NCBI GenBank assembly: GCA_964651475.1
Contig: CAZYXV010000006.1
Location: 97,594-161,593, forward strand
Origin: JBGSMF01 sp964651475
Lineage (GTDB): Bacteria; Chloroflexota; Anaerolineae; Fen-1058
Length of the DNA stretch: 64,000 bases
Direction: 5' to 3'
Shown: piece by piece, positions 14,735 to 24,307 of the stretch
Layout: each line of letters begins with the position of its first letter
How positions within the stretch are numbered: the stretch's first letter is position 1
Translations under genes and position numbers: made by a program
Notes under the pieces: generated by a model
Told to the model about the DNA's origin: nothing
The model's database searches: none
What the model saw: only the letters and a program-made list of their open reading frames with translations

Positions 14735-17700
14735 GGATCACCTCCAAGGATTTTACGTACAGTTTCCAGGTCGCGTTGTGCGCCAAGCATCTCGAAGGCG
14801 GCCTGCGCCTGTCGCAGCAAGCGCGCGCCCTGTTCGGATTCCCCGCTGGCGACGAGCGCCGCCCCCCACTGCATGTGTGTGTGCGCCGTCTCGTAAGGGT
14901 CAATATCGGCCAGGAGGGTGAGGCTTTGTTCGAACGCCTCTAACGCTTGCCGGTGTTGTTTGTCCGCCAAAAGCGCCTGGCCCAATACGCGCCAGCTTAT
15001 GCCTCCCTCGCGCTTCATCTGCAACTCGCGCGCCAGATCGAGCGAGGTTTGGGCGGGTTGTTGCGCTGGCTGAGGCTGCGCCAGCGCAAGATAGCGTTGA
15101 GCCGACAAGCGATGTGTTTCTACCAGCGAGCTTTTGATGCCCATGTCCGATGCCAACTGTTCCGCTTCGCGCAGCGAGGCGCCCGCCACCTCGGCGTTGC
15201 CGTTGAGAATTTGCAATTCGGCCAGGCTGTTTAGAACGTAAGGCAATACGCCGCTGAGTTGATGCGTGTGCGCCATTTCGAGGCTGCTGGCCAGCCGGGC
15301 GCTGGCGTCTCGATAATCGCCTTGCCTCGCACACATCCAGCCCCTGCTTTGGGCGACCTTGGCTTGCACGCCGACGTTGCCGAGTTGCCGCGCCAACTGG
15401 AGTGATTGTTCGATGTCGGCCGCCGCGCCCTGCCAATCGCCGGCGATGAATTTTGTGGCGCCCAGGTTGGTCAGCGCCACCATCACGCTCATGTTATTGG
15501 AGAGTCGCCGTCCCATATCCAGCGCTTGCCGCAGCCAGGCCAGGCTTTGTTGTATGTCTCCCATTTCACGATAAATCATTCCCAGAGTCGCGGCGACTTG
15601 GGCTTGCATCGAGCCGGATTCTTGGGGCAGCAGCGCCAGGCCAGTGTAAATGGACTCGAGGGCGAGCGCATAGTTTCCTATCCTGGCCTGAACGCTGCCC
15701 ATTTTGATGTGCAGTGTGGCTTCTCCCAGCTTGTTGGTTCCGGCCAGTTCTTCCAGTCCCCGCCTCAGCCAGTCGAGCGCTTCTTGCGGCGCTTCGTATT
15801 GCAGCAGTTCTCCCATGCCCTGATAGATGCGGATTCTAAGCTCTTTGATGTCGGGCGAATCGGACGCCCTATCTTTATGTTCTAGCTTGTCCCACACGGC
15901 GGCCAGGTCGTGCTTGCGGGTTTTTTCAGCCAGCTTGCCCCAAATCTTGTCCAGGCTGACTTTGCTTTGCGTCTCTCGCGAGCCAGGCAGCGCGATCAAG
16001 TTCGAAAGCGCCGATTGGTAACTGGCGCGGGCCGGCTGCATGTCGCCGAGGAAGGCGTATACCTGCCCCAACGCCAGTTCGATTTTCACCCATTGTAGGA
16101 GGTCAACTTGTTCGGCCGTAAAGCTTTCCAACAGCAGTCGCAGCGTCTGGGCCTGTCCCCGGTTGACGCTTGCCCAAACATCGGTGGTGGCCAGGCGCGC
16201 CGCCTGTTCGATTTCTCCGGCCAGTTCCATGTGCCGGGCTGCCTTTAACATGTCTGGTTCTATGGTTTCATAGTGTTCGCCAACCCGCCGGTGCATGGCC
16301 TGCCGGTCTGGTTTGCTCAGCGCGTCATAGTAAAAATGCCGCACGATGGCGTTCATGCTATACTCGCGGCCGGTTTTGCCTTCCCTCACTGTGAGTAGGT
16401 GGCGCTGGACCAGGTCGCTCAGCGTGCGCCGGACGTTTTGGCCCTCCAGCACGGCTTCGATGGCCTCGCGCGTCCCGGCGTAGCCCAATAACACTGCTGC
16501 TGCGCTCATCACGGCCCGCTCGTCGTCGGTCAGGCTGCTATCTATGTCTTTGATCAAGAATCGCTCAATATCATTATCCAAGAACATTTGGATGATAAAG
16601 CGCGTCATGGTGGGTGTTCGCTTGAGGCCATCTATTGCCAGCGTGAGGAGTTGGGCGTTGCCGCCGGTGCGGGCGTGCAGGTTCACGGCGATTTCGGCCG
16701 GCAGCAAGGCCCGGTCTTGCATTCTGGATAGCATGTGAGTTTCGTATGCGGCGGGCAGGCTGGTCTGGTCAACCGTAAACCCATGTTGGGTCAACAGTTT
16801 TATCGTATCCTCCTGACTCAGTCCGCTTAGCGGCTCGAATTGGTCTGCCGTAAACATAAATTCGGGCGTGGTCTGCGAGGTGACGATGAATGATATCGTG
16901 CTGCTCACCATGCGGCGGATAAAGCGACCCAGCAAGTTGGCGTCCGTTTCCGAGAGAAACTGTAGATCGTCGAGGCAGAGCACATAGTCACGGCCGTGCA
17001 GAGCCTGCGCGATATAGTCCAGCAGTTCCCGAACGCCCAACACCTGCGCGCCGCTGGCGCTTTGAAGCATGTGCCACATGTCTGCCTGGCCGCGCCAGTA
17101 AAGAAAGCCGGCCAGCTTCCACACCATTTCTTCGATGGTTTCGCCTCTGTGGAAAGCGTGCCAAAAAACCTTTTCTGGCTCGGCGACGCGAGCGGCCAGC
17201 ATGCACGCCAACGCCGTTTTGCCGACGCCGGCCATGCCAGAGATCACGGCTAAATGAGACGCGGCCAGCTTGTCCGCATAGTACGCCAGTTCGGCTTCGC
17301 GTCCCACAAACTCTTTGTCTTGCGGCAGAGGGGTTGGCTCAGGCGGGGGCGGAAACCGCGGCTCTTCGGATGCCTCGGCAGGCTCGGCCTCGCTGCCCCA
17401 CAGTTGGCCGGACTTGAGCCGCATCAAGAGCACGGGCACGGCGGCATCGGGACGGCCGGCGGTGAGCAGCGTGCTGCGCGCTTCGTTCATAGCGCAGTCT
17501 ACCATGCCGTGCTCGGCCAACCGGCGGTAAAAGGCTAGGCTCAATTTGTGCGCTGTTTTAACCGCAACAAAATCTTGCATGGCCACCACGGCCGGTGCGC
17601 CGGCCGCCACCAGCCTGGGCGCCAACCCCGCGAACGCGTCTGCCGTCGAACGAGTGGCCGTCTGGCACGCCGCTAAAAAGATCAGGCGGGGGCGCGCGCG

Positions 17701-18444
17701 CTGGCGCGCCAACATACCAATCAGGTCTTGATCACTCACCACCTGCGCGTCGCCTTCAGCGTCCTGCAGGTACAGCGCGGCTTGATCTTTTCGCTTGTTA
17801 AAGACGCCATGCCCCACATAGTGAAGAATGTGATACCCTTTGTGCAAGGCTTCTTCCAGGCGCTCTAACGTTGCCGGCGGCTCGAGCAAGTCCAGTTGAA
17901 TCTCGTCCTGGTCGAGCGTGAAAAACGCTTTTTCTAAGATCGAGCGTTCCTGGTCAAGGTCGAGGCGCGCCAGGTTGTACAGTTCTTCCAGGTCGTTGGG
18001 GTTGGACAGCACGGCCAGCACGCGGATGGGGCGTTCTTGCACGGCGCCGCCCCATGGCCGAGACGCCGGCAAATAGCGCGAAAAGGGCGTGGCGGCGTTG
18101 GCCGAAAGGAGCGTGGCTTCTTCTTGCAGCAGCTCCCACGGCAGCGTGTGCAGCTCGGCGGCTTCCGGGTCAATGCGCAGGCGGATGCGGCGCTGGGGCG
18201 CCTGCCCGCGCGCTTGGTTCCACGCGCTGCGTAATGCGCTATCGGCCAGGAGCGCGTCGAACAGCCGTTGTCCATCGGCCACGATATCACCGCTGGAGGT
18301 CCACGGTAGAATGTCCGCCGCCAGAGCGCCGCGCGCAAGTTCTTGTTCTCCGCCCAGCGTGACTTCGACGGGATAGCCCGCCTCGCCGCGTTGGAAAATG
18401 CGGATTTCCAGGTCAATAAAAGAGTGGTTGGGGGGAGCGGTCAT
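14731..18444 (-). CDS. CHAT peptidase fused to STAND NTPase and TPR repeats
   Basis: This 1237-residue protein has a caspase-related CHAT domain at the N-terminus, with the catalytic His at 212 (HYVGHGVF) and Cys at 260 (FLAACQTA). The ~150 residues before the dyad closely match those of the CHAT-SIR2 protein at 33881. An AP-ATPase/NB-ARC-like region follows, with FVGREAEL, Walker A GMAGVGKT and Walker B YVLCLDDLQF, then a winged-helix region. At least eight TPR-like repeats fill about residues 760-1230. The layout is that of STAND signalling proteins, where TPRs sense, the NTPase oligomerises and the peptidase is the effector. The target protein is not evident. Confidence 0.85.
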   Translation of the reverse strand: MTAPPNHSFIDLEIRIFQRGEAGYPVEVTLGGEQELARGALAADILPWTSSGDIVADGQRLFDALLADSALRSAWNQARGQAPQRRIRLRIDPEAAELHTLPWELLQEEATLLSANAATPFSRYLPASRPWGGAVQERPIRVLAVLSNPNDLEELYNLARLDLDQERSILEKAFFTLDQDEIQLDLLEPPATLERLEEALHKGYHILHYVGHGVFNKRKDQAALYLQDAEGDAQVVSDQDLIGMLARQRARPRLIFLAACQTATRSTADAFAGLAPRLVAAGAPAVVAMQDFVAVKTAHKLSLAFYRRLAEHGMVDCAMNEARSTLLTAGRPDAAVPVLLMRLKSGQLWGSEAEPAEASEEPRFPPPPEPTPLPQDKEFVGREAELAYYADKLAASHLAVISGMAGVGKTALACMLAARVAEPEKVFWHAFHRGETIEEMVWKLAGFLYWRGQADMWHMLQSASGAQVLGVRELLDYIAQALHGRDYVLCLDDLQFLSETDANLLGRFIRRMVSSTISFIVTSQTTPEFMFTADQFEPLSGLSQEDTIKLLTQHGFTVDQTSLPAAYETHMLSRMQDRALLPAEIAVNLHARTGGNAQLLTLAIDGLKRTPTMTRFIIQMFLDNDIERFLIKDIDSSLTDDERAVMSAAAVLLGYAGTREAIEAVLEGQNVRRTLSDLVQRHLLTVREGKTGREYSMNAIVRHFYYDALSKPDRQAMHRRVGEHYETIEPDMLKAARHMELAGEIEQAARLATTDVWASVNRGQAQTLRLLLESFTAEQVDLLQWVKIELALGQVYAFLGDMQPARASYQSALSNLIALPGSRETQSKVSLDKIWGKLAEKTRKHDLAAVWDKLEHKDRASDSPDIKELRIRIYQGMGELLQYEAPQEALDWLRRGLEELAGTNKLGEATLHIKMGSVQARIGNYALALESIYTGLALLPQESGSMQAQVAATLGMIYREMGDIQQSLAWLRQALDMGRRLSNNMSVMVALTNLGATKFIAGDWQGAAADIEQSLQLARQLGNVGVQAKVAQSRGWMCARQGDYRDASARLASSLEMAHTHQLSGVLPYVLNSLAELQILNGNAEVAGASLREAEQLASDMGIKSSLVETHRLSAQRYLALAQPQPAQQPAQTSLDLARELQMKREGGISWRVLGQALLADKQHRQALEAFEQSLTLLADIDPYETAHTHMQWGAALVASGESEQGARLLRQAQAAFEMLGAQRDLETVRKILGGDP

Positions 18445-18460
18445 ATTTCAAAGGTATGAT

Positions 18461-18793
18461 TTATTTGCGCAATTGCAGAGTGGTCAGCAGGGCGTTCAGC
18501 AGGCGCGCCCGGTACTCGATGGCGGTGTTGACGTTGCGCTGGTGCATCTCGAACAGCGTGGTGTCCACTTCGAGGCGATTCTTTTCGCCTTCTTGCGTTG
18601 GGATGATCGTCTCGCTGTCGCCATCCAGCCGGACGATGGATCGCCCCACCGGCTTGGCCTGGGCAAAATCCACGTCGGCGTTGGCGCCGATGATGACGTA
18701 GCGCGTTTCCACCGTCATCGTGGCGACGTCTTCCACGTATTGCGCCACTTTGGCCGCTGCGCTGCGGATCGAGTTTTCCAACTCTGTAGCCAT
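18461..18793 (-). CDS. Small protein of a three-member local family
   Basis: The 110-residue product starts at ATG 18793 with AAAGGAG upstream. It has no recognised family. Its core (VETRYVIIG, RLDGD, PTQEG and FEMHQRN followed by an Arg-containing helix) aligns with the C-terminal parts of the proteins at 21535 and 18807. The three therefore look like paralogues with a common domain of about 90 residues and different N-termini. It lies 16 bases upstream of the CHAT-STAND-TPR start and 13 bases after the previous gene, so co-expression is likely. An adaptor or target role for the peptidases is a guess. Confidence 0.7.
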   Translation of the reverse strand: MATELENSIRSAAAKVAQYVEDVATMTVETRYVIIGANADVDFAQAKPVGRSIVRLDGDSETIIPTQEGEKNRLEVDTTLFEMHQRNVNTAIEYRARLLNALLTTLQLRK

Positions 18794-18806
18794 TCTCTTT
18801 TCTCCT

Positions 18807-19580
18807 TTACGTATTGGGTGGGTGTGGGCCGAATTCGGCCAACACCTGGTTGATATAATTCCACGCCGCGGGGAGAGCCAATACAGCGCCGCCCGGCGTG
18901 GCAAGCATCCCGGATAATTTAATCGCGCCCTGAACGACGAGGGCGAACCTTTTAATCAGCGCGTTTCGAGAATCCAGCGCCAGTGCCAGGTTACGCTGGT
19001 GCAGGCTGGCCTGCTCTGGGCTGAGGTCTAGGCGCCAGAGCGTGTTCACGTGGCCCGTCCACCCGACGATGGTTTGCCCCACCTGCACCCCTTCGATGCT
19101 GGTTTCTACCCAGGCATAGTTGGCCACGAGGTGTTGCAAACGCGCGACGAAATCTTGGAACTGCTGGTTGATTTCGTCCCATCCCCCACCGAGTGTTTCA
19201 CGCAGGCCAAAGCTTTCCGCCGGGGCGGGCGTGTGCAGCGCGTCCAGCAGGCGCGCAAGCTCGGCCTCGGGCTGCGCCTGGGCGGCAAACGATACATCGG
19301 CGCCGGGGGTAAAAGCGTCCAGCCGGGCGAGGGCGGCTTGCAGGTTGGCGTCCGAAGCGTCCAGTCGCTCTCGTTCGACGTGCAGGCGCGCCGCGGCCTC
19401 GTCAGGATCAGACGGCAGGTCGCACCGCCACACGGGCGCGTCGGACGGCGGCGGCGACGATGGTGAGACGCTGAAGGATACATCCTGAGCAAGGCCGAAG
19501 GAAAGCTCCTCTGCTGGCGAGGCCGGCCCGACGCTCCACATTCCAAACGGATTCGAGGTAACGCCAGTATGTGCTTGCAT
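18807..19580 (-). CDS. Unrecognised protein sharing the small local domain at its C-terminus
   Basis: The 257-residue product has an acidic, Asp/Ala/Pro-rich N-terminal half with coiled-coil character (RLHVERERLDASDANLQ). Its C-terminal half carries YAWVETSIEGVQVGQTIVGW and SLHQRNLALALDSRNAL, resembling the 110-residue neighbour. A final weakly hydrophobic Gly/Ala helix follows. Part of the N-terminus (LSFGLAQDVSFSVSP) is encoded by a stretch resembling the CCTGAG...CGAAGG repeats, which may explain its odd composition. ATG 19580 lies six bases after the DUF4139-type gene. No function is known. Confidence 0.65.
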   Translation of the reverse strand: MQAHTGVTSNPFGMWSVGPASPAEELSFGLAQDVSFSVSPSSPPPSDAPVWRCDLPSDPDEAAARLHVERERLDASDANLQAALARLDAFTPGADVSFAAQAQPEAELARLLDALHTPAPAESFGLRETLGGGWDEINQQFQDFVARLQHLVANYAWVETSIEGVQVGQTIVGWTGHVNTLWRLDLSPEQASLHQRNLALALDSRNALIKRFALVVQGAIKLSGMLATPGGAVLALPAAWNYINQVLAEFGPHPPNT

Positions 19581-19586
19581 GGTTGG

Positions 19587-21524
19587 TTATTCCAATGCCT
19601 GGAGGCGCGCCTCTATCTCTTGCTTCAACCGTTCAATTTCGGCTTTGAGCGCGGATTCTTGTTGAGCCAGCGCCTTGAGTTGCTCTTCGGTCGCCTGGAG
19701 CTTTTCCACGTAACTGGCGCGCATGGCGCCCTCTTTGCCGGTCTGCGAAAGCGTGCCCATGTTTCCCTGGATTTGTTGCTGGGCCTTGTAGACCTGTTCC
19801 CGATCTTTTCCGATTTGGGCGAGGCTCTGCTCGTTGTTCGCAATTTTTTCCCACAACTTGAGCAGCCCGACGGCCTGCTCGTGGATGTTGGGTTCAATCA
19901 ATCCCTGGCGCAGATAGCGCTGCAAGGTCCCGTAAGACTGGCGGGCTATTTCTTCCCGGCGTCGTACCAATTGGTGCTCCTTTACACGCAATTTGGCCTC
20001 GCCGTGCGCCGGGATGTTTAACTCGAAGCGCAGATGCTCGTCGGTGCGCTCGGCGGGTTCCGGCGTCTCGATGAGGTCGTAAGACGAACTGCGTGGATGT
20101 TCCACCAGCACCTTGACCGCCTGCCCGGTGCTGTTGTTAAACTGGTAGGTCTGCCAGCGAATGTCCCACTCCTCAAAGTGGATGTACGCGCCCTTGATGT
20201 AAAGCCGGTGTGTTTCCCGGCTGGATCCGCTTTCCTCGCGCGCCTTGATCCCCAACTCGACTGCGTACGGCACGGTGAATTCGGCGCCCGTGACGGTAAA
20301 GGGGAGAATCGCTTCGCCCACGTATTCGTCTTTTTCGATGACGGTTACGGGGCCGCGCTCCAGCGTGAGGCCGCTTTCGTTTTTCAAGCGCAGCGTGGCG
20401 ATGGGATGGGCTGGCAGCTTGGCGCCGTTGTAGAGCAGGTCTTTGCGATAGCCCAGGTCGGAAGAAACGATGGGCACCATGGCCGATTGCCCGCGTCCCA
20501 CCGTCACCGGCGTGCCGATGACGTATTGGAACAGCTCGCCCAACGCCTCGCCTTTGGCCGTGACGGGTGTGGCCTGCGCCAGCGCCTCGCGGCTCAGGCT
20601 GGGGGCGGGGGGCGGCGCCATCGCGGCCTGCATGGACAACATTCCCATACCGATTCCAGCTCCCAGCCCCCTGCCTGCGGCCTGGGGGGCAGCTTCCGCT
20701 TTGGCAAACTCGACTGGCGCGGCGGCCACGCGAGCTTCTTCCTTCACCGTGGGGCGTTCGGGCGTAAAGGGTGTGTACAGGTCGTAGATGAATGAGATGG
20801 GCATGCCGGCTACCAGCGAAAGCGAGATGCCTTTGAGGTCCTCTTCCAAACGGTTGTCAAAGATGCCCCAGCCCAACAGCAGCGCGCGCGGGCCGCCCCC
20901 AGTCTCCGGGTCGAGCACCATGCGATAGCTCACCCGCCACGTTGGGGCGGGGGCGATGTAACTTGCAGACAAGTCATGTTCGCCCGGCGTCAGGCGGATG
21001 GTCACCTGGCGATAGTTTTCTTGCCCCAGCGCCGTTTCGAGGAAAAAGCGCAAATCGCCGGCGCCCTGCTCGTCCAAAATCTCGACGCCCTGCACGCGCG
21101 CCAGGTGCACCACCTGCACCTGGGCCGTATCGTCCAGCAGCAGCGAAACGAGAAATGCATCCAGCGGCTGCCGTTCGGAGGCCTCGTCCAAACCCAGCAG
21201 CACGCCGGCGGCAGATTCTTGCTGGTCGAGCATCAAGCGCACGCGCCGCCCGCGCAGTCCAACCAACAGGTCGCGCAGGCTCCGGCTATCGCCCAACCGA
21301 ATCGAGCAGCCGGCCAGCCGCTCTTCGCGGCTTTGCGGCGTGGCGTAATCCACGCCCAACACCTGGCCGCCGCCCCAGTCTATCGCCGTCAGGCTCTTGA
21401 GGATGTCATTCATATCCTCGACGCGGAAGGAAAGCTTGACCTCTTCGCCGCTCAACTCGGCCCGGCGCACGAAAAAGCCGACGCCGTGCTTGTACAACGT
21501 CATGTGTGTGATAGGCAAAGTCAT
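19587..21524 (-). CDS. DUF4139-type protein with C-terminal coiled coil
   Basis: The 645-residue product matches the DUF4139 pattern: an N-terminal beta-rich domain, then TWRVSYRMVLD, the GWGIFDNRLEEDLKGISLSL stretch, GMPISFIYDLYTPF, and later paired beta strands with conserved TVIEKDEYVGEAILPF. The last ~75 residues form a Glu/Gln-rich coiled coil. Family members are uncharacterised, some being annotated as mucoidy inhibitor-like, and a scaffold role is plausible. A Gly/Ala/Met/Pro-rich loop (about 270-320) separates the two halves. ATG 21524 has GAGGTG upstream. It is flanked on both sides by members of the small local family with gaps of 6 and 10 bases. Confidence 0.75.
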   Translation of the reverse strand: MTLPITHMTLYKHGVGFFVRRAELSGEEVKLSFRVEDMNDILKSLTAIDWGGGQVLGVDYATPQSREERLAGCSIRLGDSRSLRDLLVGLRGRRVRLMLDQQESAAGVLLGLDEASERQPLDAFLVSLLLDDTAQVQVVHLARVQGVEILDEQGAGDLRFFLETALGQENYRQVTIRLTPGEHDLSASYIAPAPTWRVSYRMVLDPETGGGPRALLLGWGIFDNRLEEDLKGISLSLVAGMPISFIYDLYTPFTPERPTVKEEARVAAAPVEFAKAEAAPQAAGRGLGAGIGMGMLSMQAAMAPPPAPSLSREALAQATPVTAKGEALGELFQYVIGTPVTVGRGQSAMVPIVSSDLGYRKDLLYNGAKLPAHPIATLRLKNESGLTLERGPVTVIEKDEYVGEAILPFTVTGAEFTVPYAVELGIKAREESGSSRETHRLYIKGAYIHFEEWDIRWQTYQFNNSTGQAVKVLVEHPRSSSYDLIETPEPAERTDEHLRFELNIPAHGEAKLRVKEHQLVRRREEIARQSYGTLQRYLRQGLIEPNIHEQAVGLLKLWEKIANNEQSLAQIGKDREQVYKAQQQIQGNMGTLSQTGKEGAMRASYVEKLQATEEQLKALAQQESALKAEIERLKQEIEARLQALE

Positions 21525-21534
21525 GGTTTACACC

Positions 21535-22146
21535 TCACTGCGATTGGGTGACGCCGACCAGACCCGCCAGGGCCGAGACAGCCGTCTTGAACATCTCGAC
21601 GCGGTTGGCCTGGGCGCGCTCGACCATGTCGGCGTGTATTTTCAGCAGCGATTCGTCAATGCCTTCTTCGTCTCGCGGCAGGCACATGATGGTGTCGCCG
21701 TCGAACGCGATGCGCGTCCGCGCCCGCAGCCTGGCGCCGCTGAACTTGCCGTCTTTGTATTCTGCGCTGGCAATGTCGTCGCTGACGTAGGTGCACACGT
21801 CCAGGCTGCTGGTTTCTTCGATGACGGTCTTGAGCGCGTTGCCCAGCTTGTCTGCCAAATCCTGGAGCGATTGGGTCACGTCTTTGACGCCGAGCGACTC
21901 GAGCAGGCCATAGTTGACGGGCGCGTTGGCGCTTTTAATGGCGTCGCGCACTTCATCCAGCTTGTATGTTAGCGTTTGAATTAAAGGCGCCAGGTCCTTG
22001 ACCTCTACGACCATGCTCTGGGGCGCTTGCGCCGCCGTTGCGCTTTCTTGGGGGGGCAGCGATAAATTCAGGTTGATTTCGGGTGACTCTTCGCTGGCGG
22101 GCAGATCGGTTTTTTGGGTTTTGGGCTTTTTGGATTTGGTTGCCAT
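21535..22146 (-). CDS. Small protein of the local family with a disordered N-terminus
   Basis: The 203-residue product begins at ATG 22146 after AAAGGAG; a longer upstream reading would run through repeats. The first ~45 residues are Lys/Pro/Ser-rich and probably disordered. A helical middle (YGLLESLGVKDVTQSLQDLA) leads to the shared C-terminal domain, with TRIAFDGDTIMCLP, EEGIDESLLKIHADMV and a final Arg-containing helix. The core matches the 110-residue protein at 18461. It is the first of four tightly spaced genes (gaps of 10, 6 and 13 bases). Function unknown. Confidence 0.7.
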   Translation of the reverse strand: MATKSKKPKTQKTDLPASEESPEINLNLSLPPQESATAAQAPQSMVVEVKDLAPLIQTLTYKLDEVRDAIKSANAPVNYGLLESLGVKDVTQSLQDLADKLGNALKTVIEETSSLDVCTYVSDDIASAEYKDGKFSGARLRARTRIAFDGDTIMCLPRDEEGIDESLLKIHADMVERAQANRVEMFKTAVSALAGLVGVTQSQ

Positions 22147-22160
22147 AACACTCCTTTCTT

Positions 22161-22204
22161 GGGCGGGGACAAGCCCCGCCCCTACGGCCACGACTAGAGT
22201 CGTG
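22161..22204. repeat. Two adjacent short palindromes
   Basis: GGGCGGGGACAAGCCCCGCCC (22161-22181) and CACGACTAGAGTCGTG (22189-22204) are both hairpins filling the gap between two minus-strand genes. The second resembles CACGAAAGTCGTG at 26542. Confidence 0.7.
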
Positions 22205-22205
22205 A

Positions 22206-24089
22206 CTACGGCCGCGCAAAGGGAATCCGCACGGCCGGGTCGCCCAGTACCACATAGCCGCGTGTGTCGTTGGTCGCCATCCACATTTGCGTCAGGTCGG
22301 CGTCGCTGACGCTGAACGAGCCGGCCGCGCGTTCGCCCAGCGCGTAGCTGAGATCGGATGACTTGTCCGCGTAGCGCAAGTTAAAGCCGGCATCCGTGGC
22401 CATGCCCACCCGCTCGCCGTTGAGCAATTTGCGCAGGGCAGTCACGAAGGATTGGTTATCCACCTCGCCGGTGGGCATGACGAACGAATAGCCCCAGGCG
22501 CGTTCCACGTGCCCCAGCACGGCCAGCGCGCCTTGCCGCAAGAGTTGTTGGGGCAGGGCGGCGATAAAGTTGCGCGGGGCGATTTGTTTGGGCTTGCTCA
22601 ACGCGCTGAACTGGTCCAGCTTGGGTGTTCCCGCGCCGTAGCAGGCAAAGAAAAAGATGACCATCCCCAGCACGTTGGCGTTGGGCGCCAGGTCTTCTGC
22701 GGCAAAGTAATGTTTGCGATCGAGTTTGCCGGAGGGACCGGGCCAATCCTGGCACAGCAGTGCGCCCTGGTATTTGATCTGGTCGGGGTTGGTCATTGGA
22801 AATTCCATGCCGTGGCTGGCGGTGAGCAGCAGAGCTGGTGTTTGGGCCGGGTCGCCGCCCAATAATTGCGCCAGTTGATGGTGGGTGGCTTGGGCGGCCG
22901 TAAAGCGTGCAAATTCCCACTTGAATTGAAGCGCCTCGTCTTGGGTGGGCGGCGCGGCCACCTGCAAGTTATCCCAGAGCGGCTGGATGAGGCTTTTGCT
23001 GCTCAGTTGGGTGGCCTTGTCGCCGGGATTGCTCACGCCGAAAAACGCCATCCGGCGCGGGAGCTTGACCTGGCCGGTTTCTGCCAGCACCACATTGTGA
23101 GCATATTGGCGATAGGCGTCCAGGTCGTCGCCAAAATCAAGCCGGCCTACCGCGCGCATCACGTCGAGCTGGTATTGAAACTCGAAGGGAATTTCTTCAG
23201 GGCTGCCGACGAGCAAGACGTAAAAGGGCATTTCTTCGGGGTCGGCGGGGCCGTCGCCCACGCGGTAACGCTGCAAAAACTTGGACTTGGTTTCGCCGGG
23301 GCGATAGTCGAGGACCCTGTAGAATTTTTCCCCCGCCTGCTTTTTGCGGTGCTCGAATAGCTCGGCCAAAGCGCCCTCGATGTTTTGCTTGCGCCTGGCG
23401 TCCATCACTGCCGGAAAGATGACGGCCCAGCCTGCCTGCGCCAAATCGGCGGGATCAACGCCGGCCTTGACGGGGAAAGGCTCGTTTTTCTTGAGTCCCA
23501 ATTCCCCCTGATGATCTTGTTGCTCGTCGAGCTGCCACAGTTCCTGGAGCATCTCGGTGAGCGCCTGCTGTTGACCGGCGGGTAGGCTCTCTGCCAGTTG
23601 CTGCGTTTGCTTTTCGAGCATCAGCTCAAACATCTTGTGCAACTCGTCTGCCAGCGCCTCGTAGCGCGCCAGTTCCAGGGCGCTAAAGACATTTCTCAAC
23701 TCGACCCCAAGCAGCCCCTTGTATTCTTTGGGTTTGTTGATCAGCTTGACGAAAAGTTGGACCTTGTCTTCCGCCAGCTTGCTCATCAGCTTTTTGCGCT
23801 CGTCGCTCATGTTTTTGAGGAGCAGCGCCCATTGCTGTTCCGTCAGCGCGCTGAGCGCGGGGTGAGCTTGCGCCAGTTCTCCGCGCAACTGGTATCCTTC
23901 GGTGGGCGTTCCGTAATAGGGCTTGCCTTGAATCAGGCTGGCCAGTTCTTGCACCGGCATGGGCTGCAGGCCATAGCCGCCCGTTTCGCCGTTGACGCCG
24001 TTAAAGTAAAGGTCGCTTTGATACTCTTGGGCAAGGGGTTTTTCTTGCGCCTCGCCGCCGAAAAACGATCCAACACTGGGTATGCCCAT
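22206..24089 (-). CDS. Gingipain/caspase-fold (C25-like) cysteine peptidase, paralogue 1
   Basis: The 627-residue product has a short N-terminal motif LYFNGVNGETGGYGLQPM (from about residue 27), a helical region rich in Gln/Leu, and a C-terminal peptidase-like domain (about 300-627). The probable catalytic dyad is His in LLLTASHGMEFP and Cys in VIFFFACYGAGTP, each behind a hydrophobic strand as in clan CD peptidases. It ends GYVVLGDPAVRIPF, like C25-family proteins. No signal peptide is seen, so it probably acts inside the cell. ATG 24089 has AAGGAG upstream. Its paralogue is the next gene upstream. The substrate is unknown; the NHLP-like or small local proteins are candidates by proximity only. 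Confidence 0.8.
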   Translation of the reverse strand: MGIPSVGSFFGGEAQEKPLAQEYQSDLYFNGVNGETGGYGLQPMPVQELASLIQGKPYYGTPTEGYQLRGELAQAHPALSALTEQQWALLLKNMSDERKKLMSKLAEDKVQLFVKLINKPKEYKGLLGVELRNVFSALELARYEALADELHKMFELMLEKQTQQLAESLPAGQQQALTEMLQELWQLDEQQDHQGELGLKKNEPFPVKAGVDPADLAQAGWAVIFPAVMDARRKQNIEGALAELFEHRKKQAGEKFYRVLDYRPGETKSKFLQRYRVGDGPADPEEMPFYVLLVGSPEEIPFEFQYQLDVMRAVGRLDFGDDLDAYRQYAHNVVLAETGQVKLPRRMAFFGVSNPGDKATQLSSKSLIQPLWDNLQVAAPPTQDEALQFKWEFARFTAAQATHHQLAQLLGGDPAQTPALLLTASHGMEFPMTNPDQIKYQGALLCQDWPGPSGKLDRKHYFAAEDLAPNANVLGMVIFFFACYGAGTPKLDQFSALSKPKQIAPRNFIAALPQQLLRQGALAVLGHVERAWGYSFVMPTGEVDNQSFVTALRKLLNGERVGMATDAGFNLRYADKSSDLSYALGERAAGSFSVSDADLTQMWMATNDTRGYVVLGDPAVRIPFARP

Positions 24090-24124
24090 GATCTTGCTCC
24101 TTCGATTTTGTTACCCAGAAACTT

Positions 24125-24248
24125 GTCATTGCGAGCGCCCCGCCGAAGGCGAGGGCGCGAAGCAATCTCCACCTCGGGCGGGAGATTGCTTCGCCTGCCT
24201 AGTCCGGCAGGACAGGTCGGCACGCTTCGCGCGCCTCCTCGCAATGAC
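24125..24248. repeat. Longer palindromic REP-like element (GTCATTGCGAG family)
   Basis: Exact terminal inverted repeats GTCATTGCGAG and CTCGCAATGAC enclose GCGAAGCAATCTCC and GGAGATTGCTTCGC. An inner hairpin around CCTAGTCCGGCAGGACAGG distinguishes it from the shorter copy at 10740. It occupies over half of the 218-base gap between the two peptidase genes. Confidence 0.88.
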
Positions 24249-24307
24249 GAGTTTCTGATTTTTGGCATATCGCCGAAGGCGATTTGAGTTCTCAGGATAT
24301 ATCCTTT

